DNA from: Flavobacteriaceae bacterium GSB9
Lineage (GTDB): Bacteria; Bacteroidota; Bacteroidia; Flavobacteriales; Flavobacteriaceae
Reading direction: 5' to 3'
NCBI GenBank assembly: GCA_022749295.1
Contig: CP062007.1
Coordinates: 868,001 to 932,000, forward strand
DNA length: 64,000 bases
Shown here: in pieces, positions 1 to 10,892 of the stretch
Layout: each line of letters begins with the position of its first letter
Position numbering within the stretch: position 1 is the first letter of the stretch
The notes under the pieces: generated by a model
What the model saw: only the letters and a program-made list of their open reading frames with translations
Told to the model about the DNA's origin: nothing
Databases searched by the model: none
Program-made: the position numbers and the translations under genes

Positions 1-725
1 TAGCCACCACCCATTACCGCACCAAAGGCAAGCAAAAAGCACCCTTAATTATCCGTACACGTGGCCATAGGCTTGAGGGCATTTGGCATTCCGGTTCGCA
101 AATGGGCGGTATTCTAAATTTGGTAAAAGGCATTAACCTGCTCGTGCCACGAAATATGACGAAAGCTGCAGGATTCTATAATACGCTGTTATTGGGCGAC
201 GACCCCGCTATTGTGGTAGAATGTTTAAACGGCTACCGATTAAAAGAGAAAATGCCTAACAATTTGGGGGCACTAAAAACACCTATTGGTGTGGCAGAAA
301 CCATTAAAGAGGGTACCGACATCACTTTGGTATCTTACGGTTCTACACTACGCATTGTGGAGCAAACGGCCAAAGAATTACAGGCTGTTGGCATTGATGT
401 TGAAATAATTGATGTGCAATCGTTAATGCCTTTCGACTTAAATCATGATATCGTTAAGAGCATCGCCAAAACCAATAAAGTGATGGTCATTGACGAAGAT
501 GTACCTGGTGGGGCATCGGCCTATATTTTAGATAAAATTTTAAATAAACAAAACGCCTTTCAGTATCTGGATAGCGCACCAAAAACGCTTACGGCCAAAC
601 CGCACCGCCCTGCTTATGGCAACGATGGCGACTATTTTTCAAAACCATCGGCCGAAGATATTTTTGAAGCCGTTTACGCCGTGATGCACGAATACAACCC
701 TTCAGATTTCCCTAAACTCAGATAA
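1..725 (+). CDS. 2-oxoacid dehydrogenase E1 component, C-terminal part (5' end outside window)
   Basis: The reading frame is open from base 3, so the gene starts before the window; the internal ATG at 102 is not the start. The visible 240 residues match the beta half of a thiamine-diphosphate E1 enzyme: the end of the transketolase-like pyrimidine domain ([16 protein letters not shown]), then the transketolase C-terminal domain ([44 protein letters not shown]). Flavobacteria often carry alpha and beta halves fused in one chain of about 650-800 residues. The E1 enzyme decarboxylates a 2-oxoacid and passes the acyl group to the E2 lipoyl arm in the cytoplasm. The substrate (pyruvate or branched-chain oxoacid) cannot be told from this part. 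A DoxX gene follows after 16 bases. Confidence 0.85.
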   Translation, partial: ATTHYRTKGKQKAPLIIRTRGHRLEGIWHSGSQMGGILNLVKGINLLVPRNMTKAAGFYNTLLLGDDPAIVVECLNGYRLKEKMPNNLGALKTPIGVAETIKEGTDITLVSYGSTLRIVEQTAKELQAVGIDVEIIDVQSLMPFDLNHDIVKSIAKTNKVMVIDEDVPGGASAYILDKILNKQNAFQYLDSAPKTLTAKPHRPAYGNDGDYFSKPSAEDIFEAVYAVMHEYNPSDFPKLR

Positions 726-741
726 GATTAATAGCAAAAAA

Positions 742-1131
742 ATGATAAAAAAACCTGTAGACTTAGGCCTGTTGATACTACGCGTAGGCTTTTCAGGCAT
801 GATGCTTACGCACGGTATTCCAAAGATTAGCAGACTTTTTGAAAGTCCTATAAAATTTGCCGACCCCATTGGGCTTGGCGAAACACCATCACTCATTTTA
901 ACACTTATTGGCGAGGTGGTCGCTCCTATTTTAGTACTCGTTGGCTTTAAAACCAAATGGGCCACCTTACCCACCATTATTACCATGCTGGTTGCCGCTT
1001 TTGTGGTGCATCTAAACGACCCCTTAGGCACCAAAGAAAAGTCCATTTTGTTTTTAATAGCTTTTGTGGCTATTCTTATTGCTGGCCCGGGGCATTACTC
1101 ATACGATGGCATAAAAAAGCACCTCCATTGA
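742..1131 (+). CDS. DoxX family membrane protein
   Basis: A 129-residue protein with four hydrophobic segments. The start is typical of DoxX: a first helix with LGLLILRVGFSGMMLTHGIPK, then a loop of about 30 residues containing the PIGLGETPS turn, then three more helices. DoxX-type inner-membrane proteins are linked to respiratory or thiosulfate-related redox functions in some species, but the role of this clade is unsettled. It lies 16 bases after the E1 gene and its stop codon overlaps the next start, so a three-gene operon is likely. Family is sure, function is not. Confidence 0.85.
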   Translation: MIKKPVDLGLLILRVGFSGMMLTHGIPKISRLFESPIKFADPIGLGETPSLILTLIGEVVAPILVLVGFKTKWATLPTIITMLVAAFVVHLNDPLGTKEKSILFLIAFVAILIAGPGHYSYDGIKKHLH

Positions 1132-1598
1132 AAGCAGCATCGGTTGTTACCATAAAAAAAGAACTAAAGTACAAATCGCGCGACGAGCTGCTCGATATCT
1201 GCCTACGCCTGTCCAAATTTAAAAAGGAAAACAAAGAGCTCCTTACCTATTTGTTGTTTGAAGCCGAAGACGAAACCAACTATGTAGCCAGTATAAAACG
1301 CTATATGGATGCCGAGTTTGAGCAAATAAATACCAAAAGCTATTTTTATATCCGAAAAAGTGTTCGTAAAATATTGCGTAACGTTAAAAAATACATTCGA
1401 TACTCCTTAAAAAAAGAAACCGAAGTAGAACTCCTCCTCTACTTTTGTGAAAAACTGCGCGATTTTAAACCCAGCATAAAACGCAGCACCCAATTGCAAA
1501 ACACGTACCAGCGCCAACTCCTTTTGGCAAAAAAAACCATTGCCAAACTGCACGAAGACCTCCAGTATGACTATAATGTGATGCTGGAAGACCTATAA
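1128..1598 (+). CDS. Hypothetical small basic protein (flavobacterial)
   Basis: About 156 residues if translation starts at TTG 1128, which overlaps the DoxX stop codon by a TTGA tetrad and indicates translational coupling. The frame stays open further upstream, but that part is antiparallel coding overlap with DoxX. The product is rich in lysine, arginine and charged helices (SRDELLDICLRLSKFKKENK), with a strongly basic middle (YFYIRKSVRKILRNVKKYIR) and no signal peptide. It is probably an all-helical cytoplasmic protein. No domain is recognised. A TTG start is inferred because no ATG occurs near the DoxX end in this frame. Confidence 0.65.
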   Translation: MKAASVVTIKKELKYKSRDELLDICLRLSKFKKENKELLTYLLFEAEDETNYVASIKRYMDAEFEQINTKSYFYIRKSVRKILRNVKKYIRYSLKKETEVELLLYFCEKLRDFKPSIKRSTQLQNTYQRQLLLAKKTIAKLHEDLQYDYNVMLEDL

Positions 1599-1705
1599 GT
1601 TTGTTTAAAACTCTTAACAACTTTTCTTTCAACGCATTCTAATTTGAAGTATTTTTCGACTAGTGTTAAAATAATACAATAATTAAATTCTGAATCGAAT
1701 TGCTT

Positions 1706-2569
1706 ATGAAAAACTTTGGTAAAACCATAAAAATATTTTTGGTAGATGGTGAGCCCAACGGTAGAATGACGTGTGAATTGTCAAACTGGACAGGTAAAGC
1801 TTTAAAAATTCCAAGGAAAAAAATAAAAGAGTCATCCGATAGACCTGAATTAGAAAATACGGGCGTATATATTTTATTTGGGAAATCAAATAAATCAGAA
1901 AACAAAGAATTAGCTTACATCGGTGAGGCTGAAGGTATCTACAAAAGATTAAACCAGCACTTATCAGCAAAAGATTTCTGGAATGAAGCGCTGGTTTTTG
2001 TGAGTAAGGATGAAAATTTAAATAAAGCTCATATAAAATATCTGGAAAACAGGTTACACGAAATAGCATTGAAAGTAAATAGATATGATCTTGAGAATGG
2101 TAATACACCTGCTCGCTCGTCCATATCGGAATCTGATCAGGCAGAAATGGAAGAGTTTTTAGAAAATATAAAACTTCTTGTGAATGCCTTGGGCTTCAAA
2201 ATATTTGAAGAATTAAGGAAAGAACAAACAATAGAAGAACAAATTAGCAATACATTTTATATAAATGCCGCTCGAGGAGCAAAAGCTAAAGGCCAAATGA
2301 CCAACGAAGGGTTTGTGGTTTTAAAAGATTCTGAATTTGCAACTTCAATTACAAATTCTTTTCCTTCAAACTGGAAAAATACAAGACAAAGTTTAATTGA
2401 CGATAAAATTATAATTCAAATAGACAACAAGCTTATCTTAAAAGAAGATTATTTATTTTCAAGTCCATCAGCTGCCGCCGCTATAGTAATGGGCAGAAGT
2501 GCAAATGGTCTTACTGAATGGAAACTTAATGATGGTAGAATTTTAAAAGCTGTTGAATCTGAAGATTAA
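1706..2569 (+). CDS. GIY-YIG nuclease family protein with C-terminal DUF4357
   Basis: The 287-residue protein has a GIY-YIG nuclease fold around residues 50-115: GVYILFG supplies the first strand, AYIGEAEGIYKRLNQH gives the YIG and the catalytic arginine, and KYLENRLHEIA gives the metal-binding glutamate. The last 60 residues (SPSAAAAIVMGRSANGLTEWK...DGR) match DUF4357, which often accompanies GIY-YIG and restriction-associated proteins. The ATG at 1706 is preferred to the TTG two codons upstream. The gene stands alone between housekeeping genes, is more AT-rich than its neighbours and has no restriction or methylase partner. It could be an orphan defence or repair nuclease, and may have been acquired. 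Confidence 0.85.
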   Translation: MKNFGKTIKIFLVDGEPNGRMTCELSNWTGKALKIPRKKIKESSDRPELENTGVYILFGKSNKSENKELAYIGEAEGIYKRLNQHLSAKDFWNEALVFVSKDENLNKAHIKYLENRLHEIALKVNRYDLENGNTPARSSISESDQAEMEEFLENIKLLVNALGFKIFEELRKEQTIEEQISNTFYINAARGAKAKGQMTNEGFVVLKDSEFATSITNSFPSNWKNTRQSLIDDKIIIQIDNKLILKEDYLFSSPSAAAAIVMGRSANGLTEWKLNDGRILKAVESED

Positions 2570-2723
2570 ATGAAGAATCCAAGACAGCGTTGGCCTTAAA
2601 TGAGTGGCTAAAACGAAAACGGAGAAATACTCCTTTAAAACAAACTGCAACGAATTCATAAAACACCTATTTGAAGCATCACATATTTAAGTTTAAATCA
2701 AACGTCGTTTTAATCAAACATTA

Positions 2724-2754
2724 TTTGAATGCTTAAAGCAATCTATTATCTTTG
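2724..2754 (+). promoter_or_regulatory. Promoter of pheT (Bacteroidota -33/-7)
   Basis: TTTG at 2724-2727 and TATCTTTG at 2747-2754 are separated by 19 bases. This is the full Bacteroidota sigma-A promoter pattern (TTTG, 19 bases, TAnnTTTG). It ends 25 bases before the pheT ATG. Confidence 0.75.
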
Positions 2755-2779
2755 CACCTTTCAAATAGCATCATAATCC

Positions 2780-5206
2780 ATGAAAATTTCATACAACTGG
2801 TTAAAGCAATTTATTAAAACCGATTGGACACCAGAACAAACCAGCGAACTCCTTACCGATTTAGGCCTTGAAGTAGAGGGCTTGGAAAACTATCAATCTG
2901 TAAAAGGCGGCCTGGAAGGCATTGTTGTGGGCGAAGTGCTTACTTGCGAAAAGCACCCCAATGCCGATAAATTAAAAGTAACCACTGTAAATATTGGTAA
3001 TGGCGAACCACTACAAATTGTTTGCGGCGCCCCCAATGTAGCGGCCGGACAAAAAGTGCCCGTTGCTACTATTGGCACTACGCTTTACACCCCCGAAGGC
3101 GAAGCATGGACCATTAAAAAAGGAAAGATTAGAGGCGAGGCCAGTCATGGTATGATCTGTGCTGAAGACGAATTGGGCTTGGGCCAATCGCATGACGGTA
3201 TCATGGTACTCGATGCCGATTTAAAACCTGGAACGCCAGCTGCCGATATTTTCGATATAGAAAACGACCATGTTTTTGAAATCGGATTGACCCCAAACCG
3301 TGCCGATGCCATGAGCCACATGGGAACGGCACGCGATTTAAGAGCTGGTTTGGTACAAAAAGATATAAATTTGGAATTCATTACGCCGTCGGTCAGTGCA
3401 TTTCGTGTCGATAACCGCACCCTTAAAATGGATTTGGATGTTATCAATAAAGATTTAGCGCCACGCTACTGTGGTGTTACCATTTCGGGAATACGTGTTA
3501 AAGAATCGCCCGCTTGGCTAAAGCACCGCTTAAAGGCTATTGGTATTGAACCTAAAAACAATGTGGTTGACGCCACAAACTATGTGCTTCACGATTTGGG
3601 GCAACCACTACATGCTTTTGATGCCAACAAAATTATAGGCAACAAAATAGAAGTAAAAACGCTAAAATCGGGAACAAAATTCACGACACTTGACGGTGTG
3701 GAACGTGAATTGCACGAAGACGATTTAATGATTTGCAATGCCGAAAAACCGATGTGTATTGCAGGTGTTTTTGGCGGCATTGATTCGGGTGTTACCGAAA
3801 ACACGACCAGTATCTTTTTAGAAAGTGCTTATTTTAACCCGGTAAGTATTCGTAAAACGGCTAAGCGCCATGGATTGAATACCGATGCATCATTCCGTTT
3901 CGAGCGCGGTATTGACCCAAACATTACTGAATACGCTTTAAAACGAGCCACCCTATTAATTCAAGAATTGGCCGGAGGCGAAGTCACCAGCGATATAGTG
4001 GATTTTTACCCGAAAAAGATACAAGATTTCGAGGTGCGTTTAAGCTTCGAAAACGCCAAAAAGTTGATTGGTGAAGAAATTCCAAAAGAAGTTATAAAAC
4101 GTATTTTAACCTCGTTGGAGATAAAAGTTAATAACGTTACCGAAACAGGTTTAGGCCTAACTGTTCCTGCTTATCGAAACGATGTAGAGCGTGAAGCTGA
4201 TATTATTGAGGAAGTTTTAAGAGTTTACGGATACAATAACATCAAGACCACCGAAAAGTTGAACGCCTCCATTTCGGCCATATCACGTTTTGAAGACTAT
4301 AAAGTTCAAAATGTTGTGGGCAACCAATTGGTATCGCAAGGCTTTTTCGAAATTATGTCCAACTCGCTTACCACACCAAATTATGTGGCTTTAAGTGAGC
4401 AATTAAAGGACGAGCATAATATTACCATGCTCAACCCACTGAGTAATGATTTGTCGGTTTTAAGACAATCGTTATTGTTTTCTGGTTTGGAAGCGATATC
4501 GTTTAATATCAACCGTAAGCGTCAGGATTTAAAACTGTTCGAATTCGGAAAAACCTATCACGACTTTGGTGATAAACGTGAGGAATTTAAACATCTTTCG
4601 TTATTTATAACCGGTAATCAAAATACTGAAAACTGGCACGGTACGAATAAAAAAAGTGATTTCTTTTTGATGAAAGGCCTAATCGTTTCTGTACTGGAAC
4701 GCTTGGGGATTTCAAGGTTTAAAGAGTCACCCATTTCAAACGATTTGTTTTCCGAAGGTTTAACGCTAAGTTTAGGCAAAAACAAAATTGCAGATTTTGG
4801 TTTGGTAAAAAAACAAGTCCTGAAACATTTTGATATTTCGCAAGAGGTAATTTATGCCGATTTCAACTGGGATACGGTTTTAGATTTGGTAAAACACAAT
4901 AAAATCAAATTTACCGAAATACCTAAATACCCAGAAGTACGACGCGATTTTGCACTATTACTGGATGATAACGTAACCTTTGAGTCGATTTACAACATCG
5001 CCAAACAAAGTGAAAAGAAGTTGCTTAAAGCGGTTAATCTATTTGATGTTTATCAAGGTAAAAACTTACCAAAAGGTAAAAAAAGTTACGCGGTTAGCTT
5101 TACGTTACAAGACGAAAACAAAACTTTAACCGATAAGCAAATCGATAAAATAATGGGCAAACTACAAGGCAATTTTGAAAAGCAGCTTGGTGCCGAACTA
5201 AGGTAA
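2780..5206 (+). CDS. pheT: Phenylalanine--tRNA ligase beta subunit
   Basis: At 808 residues it is the usual size of PheT. Domains in order: an N-terminal tRNA-binding OB fold (about residues 40-150, GLEGIVVGEVLTCEKHPNADK), the B3/B4 editing domain (about 210-380), B5 (about 400-475, with VPAYRNDVEREADIIEEVLR), a catalytic-like core, and the C-terminal FDX-ACB anticodon-binding domain (KYPEVRRDFALLLDDNVTF). With PheS it charges tRNA-Phe in the cytoplasm. pheS is not adjacent, as is common in Bacteroidota. A full -33/-7 promoter lies directly upstream. Confidence 0.97.
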   Translation: MKISYNWLKQFIKTDWTPEQTSELLTDLGLEVEGLENYQSVKGGLEGIVVGEVLTCEKHPNADKLKVTTVNIGNGEPLQIVCGAPNVAAGQKVPVATIGTTLYTPEGEAWTIKKGKIRGEASHGMICAEDELGLGQSHDGIMVLDADLKPGTPAADIFDIENDHVFEIGLTPNRADAMSHMGTARDLRAGLVQKDINLEFITPSVSAFRVDNRTLKMDLDVINKDLAPRYCGVTISGIRVKESPAWLKHRLKAIGIEPKNNVVDATNYVLHDLGQPLHAFDANKIIGNKIEVKTLKSGTKFTTLDGVERELHEDDLMICNAEKPMCIAGVFGGIDSGVTENTTSIFLESAYFNPVSIRKTAKRHGLNTDASFRFERGIDPNITEYALKRATLLIQELAGGEVTSDIVDFYPKKIQDFEVRLSFENAKKLIGEEIPKEVIKRILTSLEIKVNNVTETGLGLTVPAYRNDVEREADIIEEVLRVYGYNNIKTTEKLNASISAISRFEDYKVQNVVGNQLVSQGFFEIMSNSLTTPNYVALSEQLKDEHNITMLNPLSNDLSVLRQSLLFSGLEAISFNINRKRQDLKLFEFGKTYHDFGDKREEFKHLSLFITGNQNTENWHGTNKKSDFFLMKGLIVSVLERLGISRFKESPISNDLFSEGLTLSLGKNKIADFGLVKKQVLKHFDISQEVIYADFNWDTVLDLVKHNKIKFTEIPKYPEVRRDFALLLDDNVTFESIYNIAKQSEKKLLKAVNLFDVYQGKNLPKGKKSYAVSFTLQDENKTLTDKQIDKIMGKLQGNFEKQLGAELR

Positions 5207-5212
5207 ATTTTA

Positions 5213-6058
5213 ATGAAAAGGCTAGTTTTTAATGTTGTTGTAATGTGCTTTTGTGTTTTGACCTCAGCACAAAGCACAACTTTTAAAAAGTCCACGGATA
5301 GCCTTTCTAGGTGGAGCCTTTTAAAATACGATGCAAAAAACACCTGGCAAGGCGTCAAACATGCTTTTAGTCAACCGGCACATTGGAACGGTAAAGATTT
5401 TAAAAACTTAGGCATTTTAGTTTTTGGAACAGCCGCACTATCGTCTATAGACGAACCGGCCAACCAGTTTTTTAAAAGGCAAGACGCCAAAGCACCTCAG
5501 TTAGCCAAAGATTTTGGTTGGTATTTTGGGAGTCCACAAAACTTTTTTATGGTTAATGCCGGATTATACGGCGTGGGCCTATTAACCAAAAGTGAGCCCA
5601 TTAGGAAAACCAGTGTCCTCATTATTTCATCATCGGTAACCACTGGGTTAATACAAAGTATTCTTAAAAATGCGGTAGGACGCGCAAGACCTGGTGCTGA
5701 TTATGGTGCTTTTGAATTTAGACCTTTTTCCAGCGAAGGCGCATTTCATTCGTTTCCTTCAGGGCATACTGCTTTAGCCGCAACCATGTCGCACGCCATA
5801 GCCAAACAATTTAAAAGCAATTGGGCTAAAATAGCAACCTATTCCTTAGGTTCTATTATTCCACTTTCAAGACTTACCGCCAACGCCCATTGGCTTACCG
5901 ATACGGTATTTATTACAGTATTGAGCATTATGGTGGTAGACTCCATCGATAAGTTTTTAAATTCAACTCGCGCCTACGCCACTAAAAAGGCACCAAAGAA
6001 AATTTCATGGCATTTATCGGTTAAACCAAACCAAGTTGGGTTTGTTGGTACATTTTAA
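5213..6058 (+). CDS. PAP2 family phosphatase
   Basis: A signal peptide (about residues 1-20, ending LTSAQ) precedes a PAP2/acid phosphatase domain. All three catalytic motifs are present: K152 with RP at 159-160 (KNAVGRARP), PSGH at 182-185, and S219-R220 with H226 and D230 (SRLTANAHWLTD). Members hydrolyse lipid phosphates such as undecaprenyl pyrophosphate or phosphatidylglycerophosphate at the periplasmic face. The substrate cannot be read from sequence. It starts six bases after pheT and is probably read through from it. Confidence 0.9.
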   Translation: MKRLVFNVVVMCFCVLTSAQSTTFKKSTDSLSRWSLLKYDAKNTWQGVKHAFSQPAHWNGKDFKNLGILVFGTAALSSIDEPANQFFKRQDAKAPQLAKDFGWYFGSPQNFFMVNAGLYGVGLLTKSEPIRKTSVLIISSSVTTGLIQSILKNAVGRARPGADYGAFEFRPFSSEGAFHSFPSGHTALAATMSHAIAKQFKSNWAKIATYSLGSIIPLSRLTANAHWLTDTVFITVLSIMVVDSIDKFLNSTRAYATKKAPKKISWHLSVKPNQVGFVGTF

Positions 6059-6137
6059 TGCACTTTAGCGTTATTTTCTCAATCATTTTTCAATAATTTT
6101 TAGTAAATTAGAGAGGAAACCAATAAAGCTAAATACC

Positions 6138-6368
6138 ATGACAAACTACATTAATGTATTTACGGGAGCTTACGCCATAGCACAACGCCTTGTTGCTGCT
6201 CTGGAAAATGAAGACATTATTCCTGTGGTTAAAGATAGAACCGACTCAGGGTTAACCTCTCTTTTTGGTGGGGAAAGCGGATCCATTCAACAAGTTTTGG
6301 TACATAAAGATGAAGTAGCACGCGCTATGCCTATTGTTGAAAAATTAACTTCAGAACTTGAAGCTTAA
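6138..6368 (+). CDS. DUF2007 domain protein, copy 1
   Basis: A 76-residue protein made entirely of the DUF2007 fold (putative signal-transducing, PII-like ferredoxin fold): an N-terminal strand with NVFTGAYAIAQRLVAALENEDI, a middle loop with GGESGSIQQVLVHKDE and a C-terminal helix (AMPIVEKLTSELEA). It has no signal or membrane segment. A paralogue follows after 65 bases. The ligand of this family is not established. Confidence 0.85.
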   Translation: MTNYINVFTGAYAIAQRLVAALENEDIIPVVKDRTDSGLTSLFGGESGSIQQVLVHKDEVARAMPIVEKLTSELEA

Positions 6369-6433
6369 TTCTATATAACTTTAAAACAAAAGTTTTAACT
6401 GGTTTATTAAGTCACCACAAAACATCAAATGTC

Positions 6434-6664
6434 ATGTCTAATTATATTAAAGTATTCTCGGGAAATTTCAACGAAGTTCAACACATTTTCAGTGAATTGG
6501 AAAAAATAAATATATGCGCCATCATAAAAGATGAATCTGAATCGGCCAGACTAGCTGGGTTTGGCTATCCAGGCCGAAGACTTCAAGAAATACATGTTCA
6601 TAAAGACGAACTTAAGAGAGCCTTGCCTCTTGTTGAGGAACTGACATCGGAGTTGAAGGAATAA
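6434..6664 (+). CDS. DUF2007 domain protein, copy 2
   Basis: The same length (76 residues) as the previous gene and clearly paralogous: NYIKVFSGNFNEVQHIFSEL against NYINVFTGAYAIAQRLVAAL, and EIHVHKDELKRALPLVEELTSELKE against QVLVHKDEVARAMPIVEKLTSELEA. The middle differs (ARLAGFGYPGRRLQ in place of TSLFGGESGSIQ), which suggests that the two copies bind different ligands or partners. The pair arose by tandem duplication. Confidence 0.85.
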   Translation: MSNYIKVFSGNFNEVQHIFSELEKINICAIIKDESESARLAGFGYPGRRLQEIHVHKDELKRALPLVEELTSELKE

Positions 6665-6715
6665 AACTGAAAACATTCTTAAACGGAAGAATAAAACAAC
6701 TTGAATTAAAGCCAA

Positions 6716-6743
6716 AAATCCCCGAATTAATTTTCGAGGATTT
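6716..6743. terminator. Bidirectional terminator between DUF2007 pair and ABC-F gene
   Basis: AAATCC-C-CGAA and TTCG-A-GGATTT form a stem with a five-base loop and one mismatch. Oligo-A lies on one side, and it sits between two convergent genes. Confidence 0.55.
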
Positions 6744-6765
6744 CTTAGTTTTAGTTGCCGTATTT

Positions 6766-8457
<1,692 letters not shown>

Positions 8458-8574
8458 TTAATTTTTTACAAGCCACAAAATTGTTTAATTTACATGCATT
8501 TTAATGTCATTTTATACCGCTTTGATTAGGAAACATTTAACAACGCCTTAACAAGAGTTTATAAATACAAGCTA

Positions 8575-8582
8575 TACTTTTG
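8575..8582 (+). promoter_or_regulatory. -7 promoter box of the thioredoxin-fold lipoprotein gene
   Basis: TACTTTTG matches TAnnTTTG and lies 26 bases before the ATG at 8609. No TTTG is found at the usual 19-base distance. Confidence 0.45.
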
Positions 8583-8608
8583 TTTTAAGAAAACGTTCAG
8601 TAGGATTT

Positions 8609-10027
8609 ATGAAGTTTAACATTACTTTATTTTTTGTTTTTCTCGCTTTATTGGGCTGTAAAGAAGAAAGTGACAATACAGCCGATTATGCTTATTTTGG
8701 TGGGGAAATCATAAATCCCAATACCAACTATGTTGTACTTTCTAAAAATGAGGCCGTAATAGATACCATTAAATTAGATGGTAGAAATAGGTTTCTGTAC
8801 AAAATTGAAGGTTTAGAGCAAGGGCTTTATACCTTTAGACATGGTGGTGAATACCAAATGATTTTATTGGAACCCAAAGACAGTGTACTTTTTAGACTGA
8901 ACACTTTAGACTTTGACGAATCGTTGGTCTTTACAGGGGTAGGCGATAAAAAGAACAACTACCTTATCAATGAGTTTTTAGAAAACGAAAAAGAAGAAAA
9001 GCATGTAGTAAGGCTATGCCAACTTAGCCCAAACGCCTACGAAAAACATGTGGACTCCCTAAAAACGATTAAAGTTAATCACCTAGAGCATTTTAAGAGT
9101 AAGCATAAACCCTCCGATCTTTTCCTTAAGATAGCACAGGCTAACATAAATTACAATTACTACTCAAACAAAGAAGTTTATCCATTTGTGCATTATGGCA
9201 AAAACAAGGCTGCCAATTTAAAATCGGTACCTGAAGATTTTTATGCCTACAGAAAAAACATAAATTACAATGATGAATTTTTAAGTACCTATTACAATTA
9301 TAATACATTTTTAAGGCATAACTTTAGCAATATGTCTTTAAAAATACACGATGACCATTCTGAAGACAATTTGTTTGACCGCAGAGCGCTGTGCTTCAAT
9401 TTGGACCGATTAAATTTAATCGATAGCCTAGTTGAAAATAGAGCAACAAAAGATGATCTACTATACTATTTCACAATGCGCTATTTATCAAAGAGCAAAA
9501 ATGAAGCAGATAACAATACCATCTTAAAATCTTTTTTAACCAAAAGTGGTAATGAAAAGAACAAAGCCATTGTGGTACGGTATACTAAATCTATTAATAG
9601 CTTAAAAGAAGGTTTAAAATTACCGAAAGTTAGTGTTGTGAATCATGAAAATAAAGTCGTTGATATCAACTCGTTAATCCACAGGCCAACGGCTATTACT
9701 TTTTGGTCTCAGGTATACTATGACCATTTTAAAGATTCACATAATAAGCTTAATGAATTAAAAACCAAATACCCAGAAATAAACTTCATTACCATTAATA
9801 TTGACGACTTCGATATCGAGAAATGTAAAACTATATTGGCTAGTCATCGGTTCGACCAAACCCACGAATACCAATTTAAAAACCCAAAAGAAGGTAAAGA
9901 AATTCTAGCCGTACACCCAATGACCAAAACCATTATATTGGATAAAGATTCAAGGATTGTTAATAGTGCTTCCAATATATTTTCTTCTCGTTTTGAAGAA
10001 CAATTATTGGGCTTGATCAATAAATAA
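8609..10027 (+). CDS. Lipoprotein with thioredoxin-like C-terminal domain lacking CXXC
   Basis: A 472-residue protein with a lipoprotein signal (FFVFLALLGC, cysteine at residue 17). Residues about 25-105 resemble the DUF4369-type N-terminal beta domain found in Bacteroidota TlpA-like proteins; the middle is helical. Residues about 340-472 look like a thioredoxin fold (RPTAITFWSQVYYDHF, then INFITINIDDFDIEKC and a cis-Pro-like AVHPMTKTIILD). At the active-site position, where TlpA has WCxxC, this protein reads SQVYYDHF with no cysteine, so it is unlikely to be a disulfide reductase. It is probably attached to the outer membrane facing the periplasm. Its function is unknown. Confidence 0.75.
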   Translation: MKFNITLFFVFLALLGCKEESDNTADYAYFGGEIINPNTNYVVLSKNEAVIDTIKLDGRNRFLYKIEGLEQGLYTFRHGGEYQMILLEPKDSVLFRLNTLDFDESLVFTGVGDKKNNYLINEFLENEKEEKHVVRLCQLSPNAYEKHVDSLKTIKVNHLEHFKSKHKPSDLFLKIAQANINYNYYSNKEVYPFVHYGKNKAANLKSVPEDFYAYRKNINYNDEFLSTYYNYNTFLRHNFSNMSLKIHDDHSEDNLFDRRALCFNLDRLNLIDSLVENRATKDDLLYYFTMRYLSKSKNEADNNTILKSFLTKSGNEKNKAIVVRYTKSINSLKEGLKLPKVSVVNHENKVVDINSLIHRPTAITFWSQVYYDHFKDSHNKLNELKTKYPEINFITINIDDFDIEKCKTILASHRFDQTHEYQFKNPKEGKEILAVHPMTKTIILDKDSRIVNSASNIFSSRFEEQLLGLINK

Positions 10028-10028
10028 A

Positions 10029-10835
10029 CTACTTGATTTTGTAGTGGTTCATTAGTAATTTTTCATAAATTTTATCGGGTAGAATACGTTTTAACACAAT
10101 AGAAAACTTCTGCATAAATTCCCCTACTTTGTAATGTACTTTAGGTTTTGGCGTATTGATAATTTTATAGACCGCCTCTGCCATCACATCCGGATTACTT
10201 CCTCCATCAACGTGCTCATTCATTAATTCTAGGGTTTTACCATAAACCTTATGATATGGCGAATCATTTTTTAGCGGCGCATGGTAACGTCCTGCAGCTA
10301 TATTGGTTGCAAAATCGCCAGGTGCTACGTTGGTCATTTCAACATTAAAGTCTTTCAACTCCATTCTAAAGGCTTCGGTTAAAAGCTCTAAAGCGCCTTT
10401 GCTAGCACTATAAACACCACGGTAAGGCAACCCCATATAGCCAGCAATTGAAGTAACGTTAATAACCAAGCCAGATTGTTGTTTACGCATTTGGGGTAAT
10501 ACAGATTTTATAACATTTATAGGACCAAAAAAATTAGTCTCAAAGTTGTTTTTTATCTCCGCTTCAGGGATTTCTTCAATAGGTCCTGTAATGCCGGCAC
10601 CTGCATTATTTATAAGTACGTCAAGTCGGTTTTCCTTTGAAATAATTTCAGAAACCGTATGCCTTATGGTATCGACCTTTTTTACATCCAAAGCTAAAAT
10701 AGGGAACCTACTACCACTGTACTTTTCAGGGTTCCGGCTCGTACCATAAACCTTAAAACCTTTTTGGGTTAAAAATTCGCCAATAGATTTTCCTATTCCA
10801 GAAGAACCTCCCGTTATCAAAACAACTTTAGACAT
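10029..10835 (-). CDS. Short-chain dehydrogenase/reductase (SDR)
   Basis: A classical SDR of 268 residues: NAD(P)-binding TGGSSGIGKSIG at residues 8-19, the structural NNAGAG motif near residue 80, and the catalytic Ser-Tyr-Lys set in VTSIAGY and YSASKGALE. A C-terminal tail (VGEFMQKFSIVLKRILPDKIYEKLL) resembles those of SDRs acting on lipids or sterols in flavobacteria. It oxidises or reduces an alcohol/carbonyl with NAD(P)(H); the substrate cannot be predicted. It is convergent with the preceding lipoprotein gene, with one base between their stop codons. Confidence 0.92.
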   Translation of the reverse strand: MSKVVLITGGSSGIGKSIGEFLTQKGFKVYGTSRNPEKYSGSRFPILALDVKKVDTIRHTVSEIISKENRLDVLINNAGAGITGPIEEIPEAEIKNNFETNFFGPINVIKSVLPQMRKQQSGLVINVTSIAGYMGLPYRGVYSASKGALELLTEAFRMELKDFNVEMTNVAPGDFATNIAAGRYHAPLKNDSPYHKVYGKTLELMNEHVDGGSNPDVMAEAVYKIINTPKPKVHYKVGEFMQKFSIVLKRILPDKIYEKLLMNHYKIK

Positions 10836-10892
10836 CTGTAAAAATTTTGCGGTTAAAGATAGTAAGATTTACCTAACAAAAAGGCACAAAAA

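Noticed and set aside
957-1127. N-terminal extension of the small basic protein through the DoxX gene
   Set aside because: The extension is a shifted reading of DoxX; the TTG overlapping the DoxX stop is a better start.
2570-2700. Short coding-like remnant after the GIY-YIG gene (NEWLKRKRRNTPLK)
   Set aside because: About 30 codons with no start and no recognisable family; chance cannot be excluded.
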